In this document: positions 13,148 to 25,612 of the stretch, one piece after another
How positions within the stretch are numbered: the stretch's first letter is position 1
Layout: every line of letters begins with the position of its first letter
NCBI GenBank assembly: GCA_029582265.1
Contig: CM055819.1
Coordinates: forward strand, 41,530,761-41,594,760
Origin: Zoroaster sp. YZ-2022
Lineage: Eukaryota; Echinodermata; Asteroidea; Forcipulatida; Zoroasteridae
Length of the DNA stretch: 64,000 nucleotides
Direction: 5' to 3'
Notes under the pieces: model-generated
Database searches by the model: none
The model's input: the letters and a program-made list of their open reading frames with translations, nothing else
What the model was told of the DNA's origin: nothing
Translations under genes and position numbers: made by a program

Positions 13148-16100
13148 TTATGGTTGCATTTTGTCCAACAGCCACTGAAATAATTCTATGCCTTCTGCAA
13201 ACGATGAGGGCATTCCCTTGTTATGAGTGCGAATTAGGTCCTGGCACACGGCTTCAAATTCTTCAATGCATCCATTCCTTGATGGTGAAGACGTAAATTC
13301 ATGTTTGACAGCTACAATTTCTTGTACTTGCACGGGGAGACGGAAGTCTTGTGCTCCTTTAAAACAAAGTTTAAATAAAACAATATATATTTATATATAT
13401 TTTTCATGTTAGGCAATGTGATTGTTTTAGTTTATTGTTTTAGTTCTTTACTGGTCTGTTTATTTATTTTTAGCGACAATTTTTATTTAGAATTTAAGTG
13501 TTAATCATCGTACCAAAGAGATGTGGTACAAAGTACATGAGGTCCGGCTTTCCAGGGAGAGCAATAGCGCGTGTAACATTCCTTGTCCTGTGCTGATTCC
13601 ACTCGACTCTTACCTCGTCCAGTTCAGATTGGATAATTTGTGTGAAAGAAAACCTCAGACATTCCCTGCAAAGATTAATAGTTGGAATTAAAATATGCAA
13701 ACAAATTAAACGGTTTAATATATTTTCATTGTGTTTAATTTAAAATACACACAATTTCAAAGGGGAAGTTTAACCAATTTAAGTAACAAATGAATGTTAA
13801 ATTAAATACTTATGCAATGCCGATGTGCAGTCCAAAATGCCAATCTCAATCAAGTTTCTGAAGCTGTCTAACCAGTAGTTCACCATCATGTCAAACAATG
13901 TTCGCCAAAATCTCTCAATTCTCTGAATAATACAAAAAAAATATTTAATTGTTCATTTATTACTGGATAACTTACAATGGGGCAATGGTACCTGTTTTAT
14001 GAAACATTAATGAGACACTTATCACTGGAGAAAAATATTTAAACTTGCATGAGTATTGTTGAAAAAAAAAAAAAAGGAATCTTGTTTTCCTAAGGTAACA
14101 GTCCCCGTTTACGCACCTGATTGTGAGGAGAAGCTGAATACATCACACAAGGACTCTGTTGGTGGGCGAAATACTCCTCATGGAATGCAGTTTGAATATC
14201 CGCAATGCGTGTATTCTCTGTGCCCCTATCTACCTGAATACAACGTGGCACAGCTGAAGTATAAAATAAATAAAACATTGAAATTAGAAACAAACATTGG
14301 GATAAATACTGTTGATGAACTCGCTCAATGTATACAAAAAAAAAATTAAAAAACATAACAAGTTTTACCCCGTAACTCTAGAATGTTATTTTGGCACCTC
14401 CTTTTCAGTTTAAGCCACTGAATATCCCACTAGTAAGACTCCAAAATTATTTCTAAATCTTAGATCGTTGTGATATTGTAATGATGACAAACATCATGTG
14501 AAATGAGTTCTTGTGTTACAATTGTTGATGTAAATAATCGTATTTACGTGATATTTAACAATGTAATATAAACAATACTGTTTATTATTTTTTCATAAAC
14601 GATAAAAAGAAGTTAGGCCTAGCTAAAACTTCTGTACGTTATATTTTCATTCTTATGTATGGATTTATGAATTTACAAACGATTTTGAGATTATATTCAG
14701 ATCATCAATACCCAAAATTAATTAGCCCCATACATCACCTTGAATTTCTTTCAAAAAGTCCACGAAATATGAGGCTGTCACTGTAGGATCTCGATTTGTG
14801 CTTGCAACTCTTAGCCAAACCAATCGACGGGAAAAACTTAAATAATGAATTACAAAATTATACATGAAATACAAAAACCACATGGAATTTTCTGAAACCC
14901 TTTGTTCGGAAATCTACAGAGTCAAGGGTATGATAATCATTTAAACAAAATGATTTGATCGACAACAAATCAATAATACAACATATGCATGGTAGGGCAA
15001 CAGTCATTCAAAAGTTTGAACTGGATTTAAAAAGTAATGTTTCCATTTATAGGCCTTCACTTTGGCCAGAAGACTTCAAACTTTATGTTTTATTGTTTCC
15101 TTCCTTCTTCGCAGTGGGCAAGCTATGGGGCCTCGTCGACATGTTCCCCACAGAAAAGCAGTGTCCCCAGGTGCACCTAATATCACAGTGGAAATTGTGA
15201 TGAGGCTATTGGGCACCGAACAGACAAACAAATATTCCCTTTATTGATCTACACATTAATAAACATATTATGGTTCTATTTTTGAAAGGACATTATTTGC
15301 ATTCATCATTGTCATACCCGTCAATAGCGCCATGGATGCCAAAACCGTAAGTTCTCAGTTTGTCGTATTGATCTATGTGGAGAGCATAATTAGGTCCCAA
15401 ATTTCTGTACTCTCGTCGTCTCAGTCGGTGCCTCCTACGACTTTCGACGCCTTCGGGATCAAGCATCCTTTGGCCTTCAATGACAGCATCTCTAAGGAAA
15501 AGTTAGGACAAGAAGTTGACTTTTGTTTCCCAAAATGGTTTGATAAATTAAAATATTTTGTAATTTAATTTTTTAATCTAATCATTGGGTTATAATAAAA
15601 CACCGATAGTACTTACAGTCACTAATAACACATCATTTTTATTACATTAAATCACCCATCTTGGTAATTTGTGTTTACCTTGGCACATGAATACCATATC
15701 GAGTAAGCATTCTTCGCCCCATCGAGCGGCACCCAAGGTTTCTGCCACTGCCTTGTAGTTCTATCTGGAAACATTATTGATGAACATTATGATTATATAA
15801 TGTGTCAAAATATTATGATTAGCCTATCTCTGTCAATGCCCGTAGGTGTAGGGTAGGGTTCTGAAGACAACCTCCCCCCCCCCCAACCGACCAGTGAGTT
15901 ACGGTTGTCATATACATAATAAATAATGGGAAATAGACAAAATGTCCCAAATCGGTTTGGGACCGAGTTTTTAGTTACCATTGCCACGAACTTTGTTTTG
16001 ATTGAAATCCTTATATGTACACAACTCTGTGTCCATACAGACCCTGAATATACACATAAAATTCACACCTGCCATATTGTTGTTTTAACGCAATTAATTT

Positions 16101-17008
16101 ATGCAAAGTAAAAATTGCATATCCTACAGATTCATCAACATGGTTGGTTTGTGCTTGAAAGTCGACTGAACTTTTCAAAGGTTATTTTCATAAATTTTTG
16201 TTAATTGTTTTGTTAACTGGGTGTGTTTTCATAAGTTATATTTATTTTGATAATTATTTGTAAATCATGGAAACAATTTTGAATGGTGGCTATTCAAGAG
16301 GAATAATTACACAACACATTTCAAACACCTAAAGATATATAGCTATAAAGAGGAATTAGTATAATAACGACAATAAATGATTTACGTAAATTTAAACAAA
16401 CATATTTATGAAAAAAGCAAATGGCCACGTGCCGTGCTCTTTTCCCAGTGATCATTCCATTCATTCAACTTACTTCTAAAGACGTAAGAAATATGTTGAA
16501 TGTTTCATCGGGTGGATTGTTGCGTCGCAAATTAAGCCTTCGTAAAATCCTTCCAATTGTTCTGGTGCTACAAGAAATATCAAAGTAGGAAAATTAAGAT
16601 TTGATTATGTTTCCTTAGTCCCCGCCTTGTCACGTGGCATACATTCTTTCTTGCCTTTCGCCCCATATTTAAAAACTATAAATTATTCCTTTGGTAACGG
16701 GAAAAAGACAAACAAACGGACGAGCGAATAACTATAAAGCTTATACTGACGGGAAACGCTGAAACTTTCACAGGTTACGTATTTGTTATACATAAATTAT
16801 GAACGTTTTGACCAAACAATTACCAAAGCTATACTTTATCTTTAAATGAATAAAATATAATTTTAAAGGCCAAACAATTTAAAAATGATAGGCATTCTCA
16901 CCAACAATTGATGTTATGCCGCAGAAACAAAATAGAACATATTTCACGGTAGCTGTATCCTGCACTAAAATAGTGGCTCACCAATCCTTCTCTTGCATGC
17001 TTGTTAAG
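13148..17008 (-). CDS. Intron-rich DDE integrase-like protein (integrase core domain family)
   Basis: Nine exons in transcript order: 16902 to about 17008, 16474-16567, 15679-15764, 15318-15491, 14739-14836, 14117-14253, 13810-13922, 13514-13665, 13148-13356 (TAA stop). All introns are GT-AG and every phase agrees, giving at least 389 residues. A helical N-terminal part (HYFSAGYSYREICSILFLRH, then RTIGRILRRLNLRR) looks like a helix-turn-helix. The next exon has SGRNLGCRSMGRRML. The core starts at NLGPNYALHIDQYDK (first D), then IDGFSRRLVWLRVAS, then CIQVDRGTENTRIA (second D), then NQRIERFWRTLFD (E). Spacings are D-58-D-39-E. After the core comes EWNQHRTRNV...GKPDLMYFVP. This matches the uncharacterised integrase-core family found in several animals and fungi, not a retroviral pol. 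The start codon and any small first exon were not found. Function is unknown; a host-domesticated or transposon-encoded strand transferase are both possible. Confidence 0.85.
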
Positions 17009-17600
17009 TTTTTAAATACAAAATATAGATCCTTACTTTTCGTTTTATTGTAAAATACTCTGGCTTAGTTATCTCTTAGCTTCCCCTACAATATGTTTAA
17101 TAATGTCCACTGGGGGACTACATTGTGTCCTGCAGCGTCTAAAATCACAAAAAGGAGGGTTTTGAATTCAATCTTATTTTGGATTGTCGTCTTTGTCACA
17201 TAATTATGTTTATTCTTAAAATCATGAAAGTAGGATGGTCTTATCATGAACTTTACATGAACTTAGATAAGCAATGAAACTAAACATCGATAAAAACCTT
17301 TCCTGTCATTATGTACAGCGGTAAATTTTCACATGGTGCGATTGTTTTAATTATGTTAAGCAATATCGATTTAGTTTTAAATTGCGTTTCAGGCCGTATA
17401 AATCAACAAAGTTGTACTGTGCAAGAATACAGAATGAAGGCATTTTATAATAAGGATATTGTCTCTCTGGTCGGGAACCAATGGATTCAAAATGGTGTAT
17501 TCCATCTTGCTGCCATGCAGTCGAGTACAAATGCGGAAGTAGCCACTATTATCAGCGCATGCGCGTGAGTACGGGAATCCCTAAACACTCATCAACCCGG
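17009..17600. other. Upstream of integrase-like gene; no gene recognised
   Basis: AT-rich sequence that should contain the missing 5' exon and promoter of the minus-strand integrase-like gene. I could not identify either. Short ORFs here show no family resemblance. Confidence 0.35.
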
Positions 17601-18108
17601 AAGTCGCCGTCCCCCCAAAAAAAGTCGCCGCGTAAAAAAAAAAAGTCGCCGTCAACCCCCAAAAAAGTCGCCGCGTAAAAAAAAAAAGTCGCCGCGTAAA
17701 AAAAAAAAGTCGCCGCGTAAATAAAAAAAGTCGCCGTCCAAAAAAAAAAAGTCGCCGCGTAAAAAAAAAAAGTCGCCGCGTAAAAAAAAAAGTCGCCGCG
17801 TAAAAAAAAGTCGCCGTCCAAAAAAAAAAAGTCGCCGCGTAAAAAAAAAAGTCGCCGTCCAAAAAAAAAGTCGCCGCGTAAAAAAAAAAGTCGCCGCGTA
17901 AAAAAAAAGTCGCCGTCCAAAAAAAAAAAGTCGCCGCGTAAAAAAAAAAGTCGCCGTCCAAAAAAAAAAGTCGCCGCGTAAAAAAAAAAGTCGCCGTCCA
18001 AAAAAAAAAAAGTCGCCGCGTAAAAAAAAAAAGTCGCCGCCCAAAAAAAAAAAGTCGCCGCGTAAAAAAAAAAGTCGCCGCGTAGAAAAAAAAAGGCGCC
18101 GCGTAGGT
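17601..18108. repeat. Minisatellite, about 20-bp unit in two variants
   Basis: About 25 units of GTCGCCG followed by CGT or TCC and then 8-11 A residues. Most units are of the CGT type, with TCC-type units interspersed and strictly alternating over part of the array. A few hybrids occur, such as the one ending CCC near 18040, and the first and third units have C-rich spacers. It lies upstream of the integrase-like gene and ends at an altered unit (GGCGCCGCGTAGG). Confidence 0.95.
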
Positions 18109-18616
18109 GTCCATTATAGAACACCATAGCGGACGCCATTCTGGCAAGTTGGGAAATGAGAAATATCCCGGATGTTAATGTAAACAAACATAGCCACCGT
18201 GACGGTCGGTAGTGTTAGTACACGAAAAACAGCTATCATTTCTTTACAAATCGGGTAAGAGGAATCTGTATTCTAGTGTAAATGTCGACTTCTCGGATCA
18301 ATAAATTACCTGCAAGGATTTATTGTTTTTTTTAAAACATGGTAAGGCTGCACTGGTGGAGTAAAAAAGCTGCACATGATGATCATCAATCATGACTCAG
18401 TCATGAGGGATCGTACGCCGTATGCGCACCGTTTTGATAATGATAATTGATATATAAATTTGGATTTTATTGCCAGTTAAAACTTGAAAGACCACTAATT
18501 TTGTGTATGGTGCCAGGTGGTGCAATTGGGCTTCATTTGAAATGTTGAAAATATTTTGAAATCTTAACATACAAATTTTGCAATTTTTTTTACCAATGCT
18601 TGGTCATAGGCATAGC
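18109..18616. other. Intergenic; no gene recognised
   Basis: No ORF or repeat with recognisable identity was seen between the minisatellite and the inverted-repeat element. Confidence 0.35.
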
Positions 18617-19140
18617 TCTTATGTCTAAGGGACATGACCAAGAGCTGCGATTATCACAGCAGCTATACACTGGAGTGACCAGCACTAAGCACTTTGTTTG
18701 GCATACTATTACTGTTTTCCTGACATTTTGATTTAGCTTATATTTGTTCGTTTGGTGCTTTCAGTTTCTGTGAGTCCTGAAAATTAAATATGGTTGGTTG
18801 CCTATGCAAAACCTGAACTCACGATCCCCTTAATTTTAGCTCTGCTGCTAGCTGCGATAGTTGTAGCTCTAGCTCTAATTTTTGTGTGATAATGACGGTG
18901 GAATTTTCTAAATTTGCCAAACTTTGAAATAAAATATTTATTTCTTCCAAATATAGCCCTGTTTGTGCATTGCACCCTGCCATTATCCGTGGTGTATGCA
19001 ATTGAGTGGTTTTAAAGATGTTGGGATCTTTGAGCAAATAGCAGTGACAACTCTACTGCAGCTCAAGACAAATCTTTTGACATAATATATACTAGCTGCA
19101 ATAATCGTAGATATTGGTCACGTCCCTTAGACCTAGGTGC
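18617..19140. mobile_element. Non-autonomous element with imperfect inverted termini
   Basis: The left end near 18622 contains GTCTAAGGGACATGACCA followed by a GCTGCGATTATC-like block. The inverse complement of both recurs in order at 19090-19132 (GGTCACGTCCCTTAGAC). Pairing extends about 45 bp with several mismatches, which suggests an old MITE. No transposase is encoded. Confidence 0.65.
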
Positions 19141-20116
19141 TACAACGCATCATGTGTTAAAATTTGGAAATTTTTTCTACGTTTTTTGTCAACATTTTAA
19201 TGCGTATATTTAAAATGTTGGGAAAAAAATACAGTGCTAAAGAAACATGTAGGCAACAGACAAAACAATACACACTGTGGTTATTTGACAGTAGGTGCAT
19301 AAAGCACATTTATTCTGACACTGGACATTTTAATTTACCAATGGTTCAGAAAAGTTGCATTAAACAGCTCATATGGAAATGCATAGTTTTCATAGTCAAG
19401 GGATGGTCTGCTATTGTTCAAATTAGGACATTCTTATTCTATGGTTATCCTGCAGTGGTTATATTCTAGTTATAGAATCAGTCTGGTTTACAGGCAGATG
19501 GCATTGAACATATGATAACATATGTCCTTATATTCAGCATTGGCCAGTGGTACTAGTTCAAAATTGCAAGATGAATTGTATAAAATTACTGAGCATCACC
19601 CGGGAACAAAGCAAACTGCACATCATCGTTAATCAGTTGGCAAAGTTAAGTATAAAGGTCAGAATTTTACAACTGACCATGATAGGAAATTAAATTCCAA
19701 AGCAATGATAAATTGCAGCCTCTGCATTAAGCCAAATAAAACAAATGTTTATACTTAATAGGGTTTTTACAGTATGTAGATACATGTATTTATTATACCA
19801 AACAAAGGGTTATCACTCAGGTCTTATTGGTAGGTCGGATATGTTTTAATACACTTTAACCCTAACTCCACATACATGTAGCATATTTCATTATGAACTA
19901 ATTCATCCATCAAACTACCACAGGATATAGTACAATGTAAAGCAAACCCAAACCTTTTGACTTGGACACATAAAACTGTCTATCACGCCCCTTAAAAGTT
20001 TGGATGTACAAAATGGTACAGTTCCTAATACATCAAAATCAGACAGAATCATGGAATGGATTTTTAAAAACTTTGAACAGTTAGGGTTAAGTTTCCAATT
20101 TTAGGGTTAAGTTTCC
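19141..20116. other. Intergenic; no gene recognised
   Basis: AT-rich sequence. A short direct duplication of TTAGGGTTAAGTTTCC lies near 20085-20115, just beyond the 3' end of the P-like transposase. No genes were recognised. Confidence 0.35.
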
Positions 20117-23100
20117 TTATTTGTGCATTACTTTTTGCGCTTTCCTATTTTTTCTCTTCAAAGACACATCTTTCAGCTCTCTATTTTTGTATTTAAGTGC
20201 ATACTGAATGCGCATGCTTACAAAAATGTTTACTATTCGAGCTCGAATCCCCTCACTACATACCCCCAGTTTTGTGTATGCACTTTGTTTGCAGATGGCA
20301 TTCTTGATCAAACTACTGATTCTGTTACGAGTCATGCCTTGCCTATCAAATTCTGCTCTAAATATGTTTTCACACAGCACAGAATTGAACAAAAGAGCTG
20401 GATGGGACAATTAGTGAACCAAAGTCAGTTTTTGTAGTGTCCCATGCTTTGTTATGAATGAATAATTGAGAAGGTTCAGCCAAGAATGTGTCAGGAGATA
20501 TTAGTGCTGCTCGACAAGTACTGCAAGGAGAAATAACTTCATGGCCTGCCATAACTTTTCTACATAAATACCCAGCAACGTAAGAAATTGTATTCTGCTC
20601 AAATATATTAAGAGCACTTTGAGTCACAGGAACATAATGCAAACTACCAGCCACTTTGTGTGACTTGTCCTTGTTTTTAGATTTCTTTGAAAGACAACTT
20701 AAATTCAACAGAAATGAATCACAGTCAGGTGCACAATTGGAACCGAGGGCTGGCTTTATGAGTTCAGCTACCATGACCATTCTTAATGCATATCGAAATT
20801 CTGAAGCTGAAGGATTATCCCTGAAACCACCCTTACGTCTGATTGTCGAAAATGTGTTTTCCACAACATCTTGGTTGAACCTGCCTGTCAGAAGAAATTT
20901 GATTTCATTCTTGGATTTCATTTCATCCCACATTTGAGTAATACAGGCAATGTCCAAAAGCCATCCCGTGATACACAATACATTCTTGGAGCCAACATAC
21001 TTAATACTCTTCAGCCATGGAATACACTCATTAAAAAATTGAACATGCTCGGAGTTCTTAGACAGAGGTCTGTGAAGTTTCTTCTTCTCTTTGAAACTCC
21101 TGCAGTTGAAAGCATCAAACAGTTTGTCTATCTTTTCTACAAATTCTGCAGTGTGAACAGCTTCTGCAGGCAATTTACCCAAAGATGTATAAGTGTAAAT
21201 TCCTGCAGCAACAGTGTGACTGAGAACTTGAGCTGCTTTATTTACCCTCATTTTAGAGAAACTATTCAACTCAAAATGCCCTTTGTCAATTTTGGAGCCA
21301 TACGGATTGGTAAGAGGGAATCAAATTCATAGAACTGCTGAATATATGACCATTTAGCATTTTTTGTGTCCCCATCTGAACCATCAAATCTTAGTAGATA
21401 CTTCATTAAGTTTGATCTTGTGTTTTCAGAAGGTGAGAGGGTCGTACATACAAAATACTTTCTCTCCGTCTAATATGAAAAATGGGTTGTCAACTGAAAT
21501 ACCCAACAGTTTGAAGGTTTTGACATTATTTGAACCTTGGTCGCACACAACTAATTTTGGACACAGACCAATAGCCCTCAATTTGGCTAAACATGACTTT
21601 ACCAGTTCAGCCTGTGTCTCTCCTGATGCAGCATCCTTTGAAAGGAAATAACCCAAAGGTTGCTTTCCAATGAGAAAGCATGCCCCTGACTATGAAAACT
21701 AATGCATGGTTTGCAATGTTATTAGTTCTACCTAAGTCACCAAAGTCCTCAAAGCCTTCAATTCTGTCATTACTGATGTCATATGTCAGCCCAGAACGTA
21801 AACTCATCTCATCAAATGTGACTACACAGTATTTATCCCGTTCTTGCATTGAGGAAACCTTGTGCTTCATAACATCAAAGATTCGTTCATTGAAGCCAGG
21901 ATGGATTTCTATATACTGTGTAGCCACTTTCGAAGAGAAGAAACTGAAGGCAAAGTAAAAATTCTGGAACAAAATTTATAGGCTCGAGGGCCTTGGTGAT
22001 AGAGAGATAATGCAATGACTTTATCGGTGTATGTCCACCTCCTACCCCTAGCCTTAGTACGCTTTGAGGAATTTCGGAGCTGTGAAGCAAAAATGACAGA
22101 ACTGGCTCATTCAGGTATTTGCTTGCGCCATCGATGAGTTCCTTGATCGTTTCAGCCCCAGACACCATGTTGTTCATCGCCGTCTGAAGATGCTGCACTT
22201 TCCTCTTGAGCCTGGTGGTCCGTACCCGCTCTCTGTGAAGAGCTTTAGTTTCATGTGATGGCTTCTCATCAAGCAAAGGTGGAGAAGTATCATCCTCATG
22301 CTGCTTGCAATAACTATGATCGACATGGATGTGTACATCAGGGGAAACTACAAAAAGGAAACAAAAAAATTACAAACATATTTTAACTGCAAATCTTAAC
22401 TAGCTACTGATCTCAGGCAAACAGTGATGTGTAAAATTTAATCCAAAAAATGGATTTGTATTTTATGATACATGCCACCTTGAGTGTAACCATGGCTTCT
22501 ATGTACAAGGTCTCTGAAACAATAATAGAAGTTTTCCTACTTAGGGGACAACGATTAATCCATTAAAAAAACTTGCACTAAAATATGAAGCTTAGGCATG
22601 AACTAAACAATTCTTCAAGGCTCATTCTTTGTGCTAAAAGAAGAAAAGACCCAGACTCCTCCCCTTCATTCTTCTATGGTTAAAGTACAAGGAAGTGTGG
22701 ACAACATTTGACCATAAATGTCATTGCAAAATGTTCACCTTATAGGCCTCTCTTGTGCAAATGCATGGACAGTATAGTGCATCAAACCTAATCAATAAAC
22801 ACATATTTATTATCGACAAAGATATACCAAAGTTTAGAAGTTTCACATCTGTATTGGACAATACGTATGTATCAGGTTTGTGAGACGCCTGGTGATTATA
22901 ATTCCAAATATACAGGTAACAGCCATTAGAAGGCCTTGAACAGTCTCAACCAGATGACATTAAGCCTTGACCTTGGACACGCAAAACTACTTGAAATTCA
23001 GTTTTACATCTACCTTTCAAACGCTTTGGAGGGATGTCGTCTTGTGCATTGATGACCTTCCTTTTCAGTGGTCTCCTTCTTGGTTCAGCTGATTTTGGTT

Positions 23101-23740
23101 GATTGGGAATGCTGAAAACTGTTGGAACTGCATTCCATTTGAGCCTTTTTTTCTCTGTGTTGACAAAGTGACTTGGCTCAAAATGCTCGGAGCATATGCG
23201 ACAATTATTGTACATATACCACGGGGTTCTCCCTTGCAGGTCTCTACGCCTAGTGTTCTGCACCCACTGTTGGCTTCTGAAATGAGTACATAAGGGAATG
23301 TAATTGTAAAGTGAGGCCAAAATGATCAGTAGGCCTATTCCAGTAATGCAGGAAATGGATCAGACTCAGACTGAGTCAGAATGTCAGAACTAACATTAAA
23401 CCCAACAACGTTTACTTTAAGTTCTCCTTCATAATGTATTCAAAAGAGGTCACATCAGTCTTGAGTTTAAAAACAAATTTATAAAACAAAATGTTTAAAA
23501 TGAAAAATGTGAAAAAAAAGAAAAAAGTGTGCCACAATTGCGTTACGTTATAGTAAAAAACTAACACAGCCGATCATGCCCGATGACGATGTCATGCCAT
23601 CCTGTCTGTAGCCGTTAGAATTAAAATTAAACCATTTTTCCCTAAACTCACCTTTCTTTATTCTTTGGAAATCTGAAAAATGAAAGATTCGGACATTTCT
23701 TTTTATTATTTTGGCAGTTAATGGCCGAGCAGAACGACAT
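20117..23740 (-). pseudogene. THAP9/P-element-like transposase, frameshifted
   Basis: Exon 1 is 23652-23740 (ATG, MSFCSAINCQ), exon 2 is 23014-23276, and exon 3 runs from 22347 down to 20117; all junctions are GT-AG and in phase. Exons 1-2 form a THAP C2CH zinc finger: two Cys in exon 1, then CRICSEHF with C and H in exon 2. Exon 3 starts with a basic heptad stretch (TRLKRKVQHLQ). The P-type catalytic region follows: FDEMSLRSGL, VCDQGSNNV and QDVVENTFSTIRRKGG, supplying acidic residues in the positions known for P transposase. The C-terminal 299-residue stretch (20370-21269) is open. At least five frame breaks occur, near 22090, 21930, 21680, 21450, 21270 and 20390; most need one base in a short homopolymer. 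Terminal inverted repeats were not located. Confidence 0.88.
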
Positions 23741-24049
23741 GATGATTGTTGAATGAAAAATGGCCTCGTAAACTCCGTATCCCCTTAAACTTTCCACCAA
23801 TCCCCGACTTACCAGCTTGCCGAAATGGCGGCCGCTTATCTCCATGCAAATTTCATGATATAGATTTAGTTCTCCATCTTGCGCCGCTACGCGGCGCTAT
23901 ACGATCTTTGGTACAAACCGACGAACAACATTCCCAAGTCTGTGATCGAAGGTTAATATCGGAGGTTAATACACAAGAGGGCGCTATTTAATGCGATACT
24001 GTATTGGCTTCAGGCAGACAAAAAACCACGATACTTGGAACCAAGTCTA
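23741..24049. other. Upstream of P-like transposase; no gene recognised
   Basis: It contains a GC-rich hairpin, GCGCCGC-TAC-GCGGCGC, near 23881. No transposon terminus could be identified. Confidence 0.35.
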
Positions 24050-24973
24050 TCTAATATAGGGTGTCAAAATTGGCGACTATTGATCCACCGGGTTTTTTGT
24101 TGAACACACTAATTCCAACGACCGTGCTCCGTCAAGCAAAATTGAACTTTATGCTGTGCCTTTCGCAGCTGAATATTTTGGACTACGGGCACATCCGCGG
24201 TAGGGGACGGCGGTGGGGGAGGGGTAACTCCTGAGGGCTAGGTTACAGTTGTATTGTGTCTCTCCACGTTTTTGATGGACCATTATATAAAACCAATGCA
24301 GTTTTTCTTACAACTACAGAAAACATGAAAGTCGTCATCAAGCGCTCACTATACTGAGTATTGTCAGGGGTACAAAAGGCGGTCGATCCCTTACGCCGCT
24401 GGTCACACAGTGTGAGCGGACCCAAGGCCACAATTATGTGTCCAAAGATCCGCCCTTGGTAGAGGGACGATGGGTGGATGAATAATTATGGTGCACAGTG
24501 CATTCCCCTCGGTTCGAGCTGGATACTGTTTGTTCTTATTTTTATTACTGTTTGGGCAATTTTGTTGCCCAAAATATCGGTTTAAAAGTGGGGTGAGGGT
24601 GTGCGATCCGGGATCCGCCACTGCATGCATGTCCCCACCTCCTACCCCTCCCACTTCTAAGTAGCAATCGAAGCCCATGGGTGGGCCTTTATGGTCTGTA
24701 CATAGCCATAGATTAGTGAATGACTTTATTGTAATATGTAGGTAAGAGTTCACTTGTGTTTGTTGGTATGTGAACACGCATCCCTTGTCGATCGACCTTT
24801 GATTGTTGTTCGTTCACTTACTTTTTACAACGAGCAAACAAGAATCTGTATTGAACAGGGATTTTAAAAAAACTGTTAAGCCACGAACCAAACCTTGGAA
24901 TTTCGTTCATTATGATTTCACATGACCCTTTCACCAAAATCCTTTCACTATAAAGCATACAACTTAAAAGCAC

Positions 24974-24975
24974 AA

Positions 24976-25054
<79 letters not shown>

Positions 25055-25085
25055 ACAAATAAACAAATAAATAAATAAATAAATA
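24974..25085. repeat. (AAAT)n microsatellite
   Basis: About 27 units, nearly pure. It is the site next to which the LINE derivatives are inserted. The paralogous site near 42880-42945 has a shorter, interrupted version. Confidence 0.95.
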
Positions 25086-25480
25086 CTTTTTAACTTTTTT
25101 CAAGGAAAACTTTATTTCAAAATCCTTGAAGAATACAGTATATACAGAATTATAATTAAATCAGAACTTGACAGTCAATTTATGAGATCAATATACATGA
25201 ATTATAATTAAATCAATCAGTATAATAATTGAAACATTAAATAGCAATCAGCATGTATCAGTAATAATTAAGCGGGGAAGGTGAGGACTTAGGGAAGGGA
25301 GGGAAGGGGAAGGAGGAGTGGGGCCCACTGGCGTCTGGATGTGGGCACCTCATGCCCACTGTCAGTAGGCCCCTGTTGGGAAAAAGTCAGGCCACCGGGG
25401 TGGGCGGTGAAAAGACACCACGTCCCGCCGAGGAGGGGCGGCGACTACCCACGCCTCGGTGACCTGGGGAGGAGGGGGGA
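25086..25480 (-). mobile_element. Dwarf LINE derivative retaining only 5' and 3' ends
   Basis: On the minus strand a 5' segment with a GTGGGCA...TGCCCAC hairpin is joined directly to a 3' segment ending in TCCTTGAAAAAAG plus a TATT repeat tail. The same 5' and 3' segments bound the larger element at 25502-29137. The 395-bp unit has no ORF, so it looks like an internally deleted element able to be moved only by proteins supplied in trans. The 3' stem is TTCAAGGA/TCCTTGAA. Confidence 0.7.
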
Positions 25481-25612
25481 AAAAAATAATAATAATAAAT
25501 ACTTTTTTACTTTTTCAAGGAAAAATGTTATTCAGAAACTCCTTGAAAAACAGTATTTACAAGTATATATATTTTGTATAATCATTAGAAAGTACATGTA
25601 TTTATGTTGTAA

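Noticed and set aside
17552..18187. Minus-strand open frames rich in Phe-Phe-Phe-Leu-Arg-Gly-Asp
   Set aside because: They are translations of the A-tract minisatellite in three frames, with no start context or domain.
18819..19037. 72-codon minus-strand ORF
   Set aside because: It lies within the inverted-repeat element at 18617-19140, shows no family resemblance, and is of a length expected by chance.
24818..25066. LFIYLFIYLF-type membrane-like ORF
   Set aside because: It is encoded by the (AAAT)n microsatellite; the hydrophobicity is compositional.
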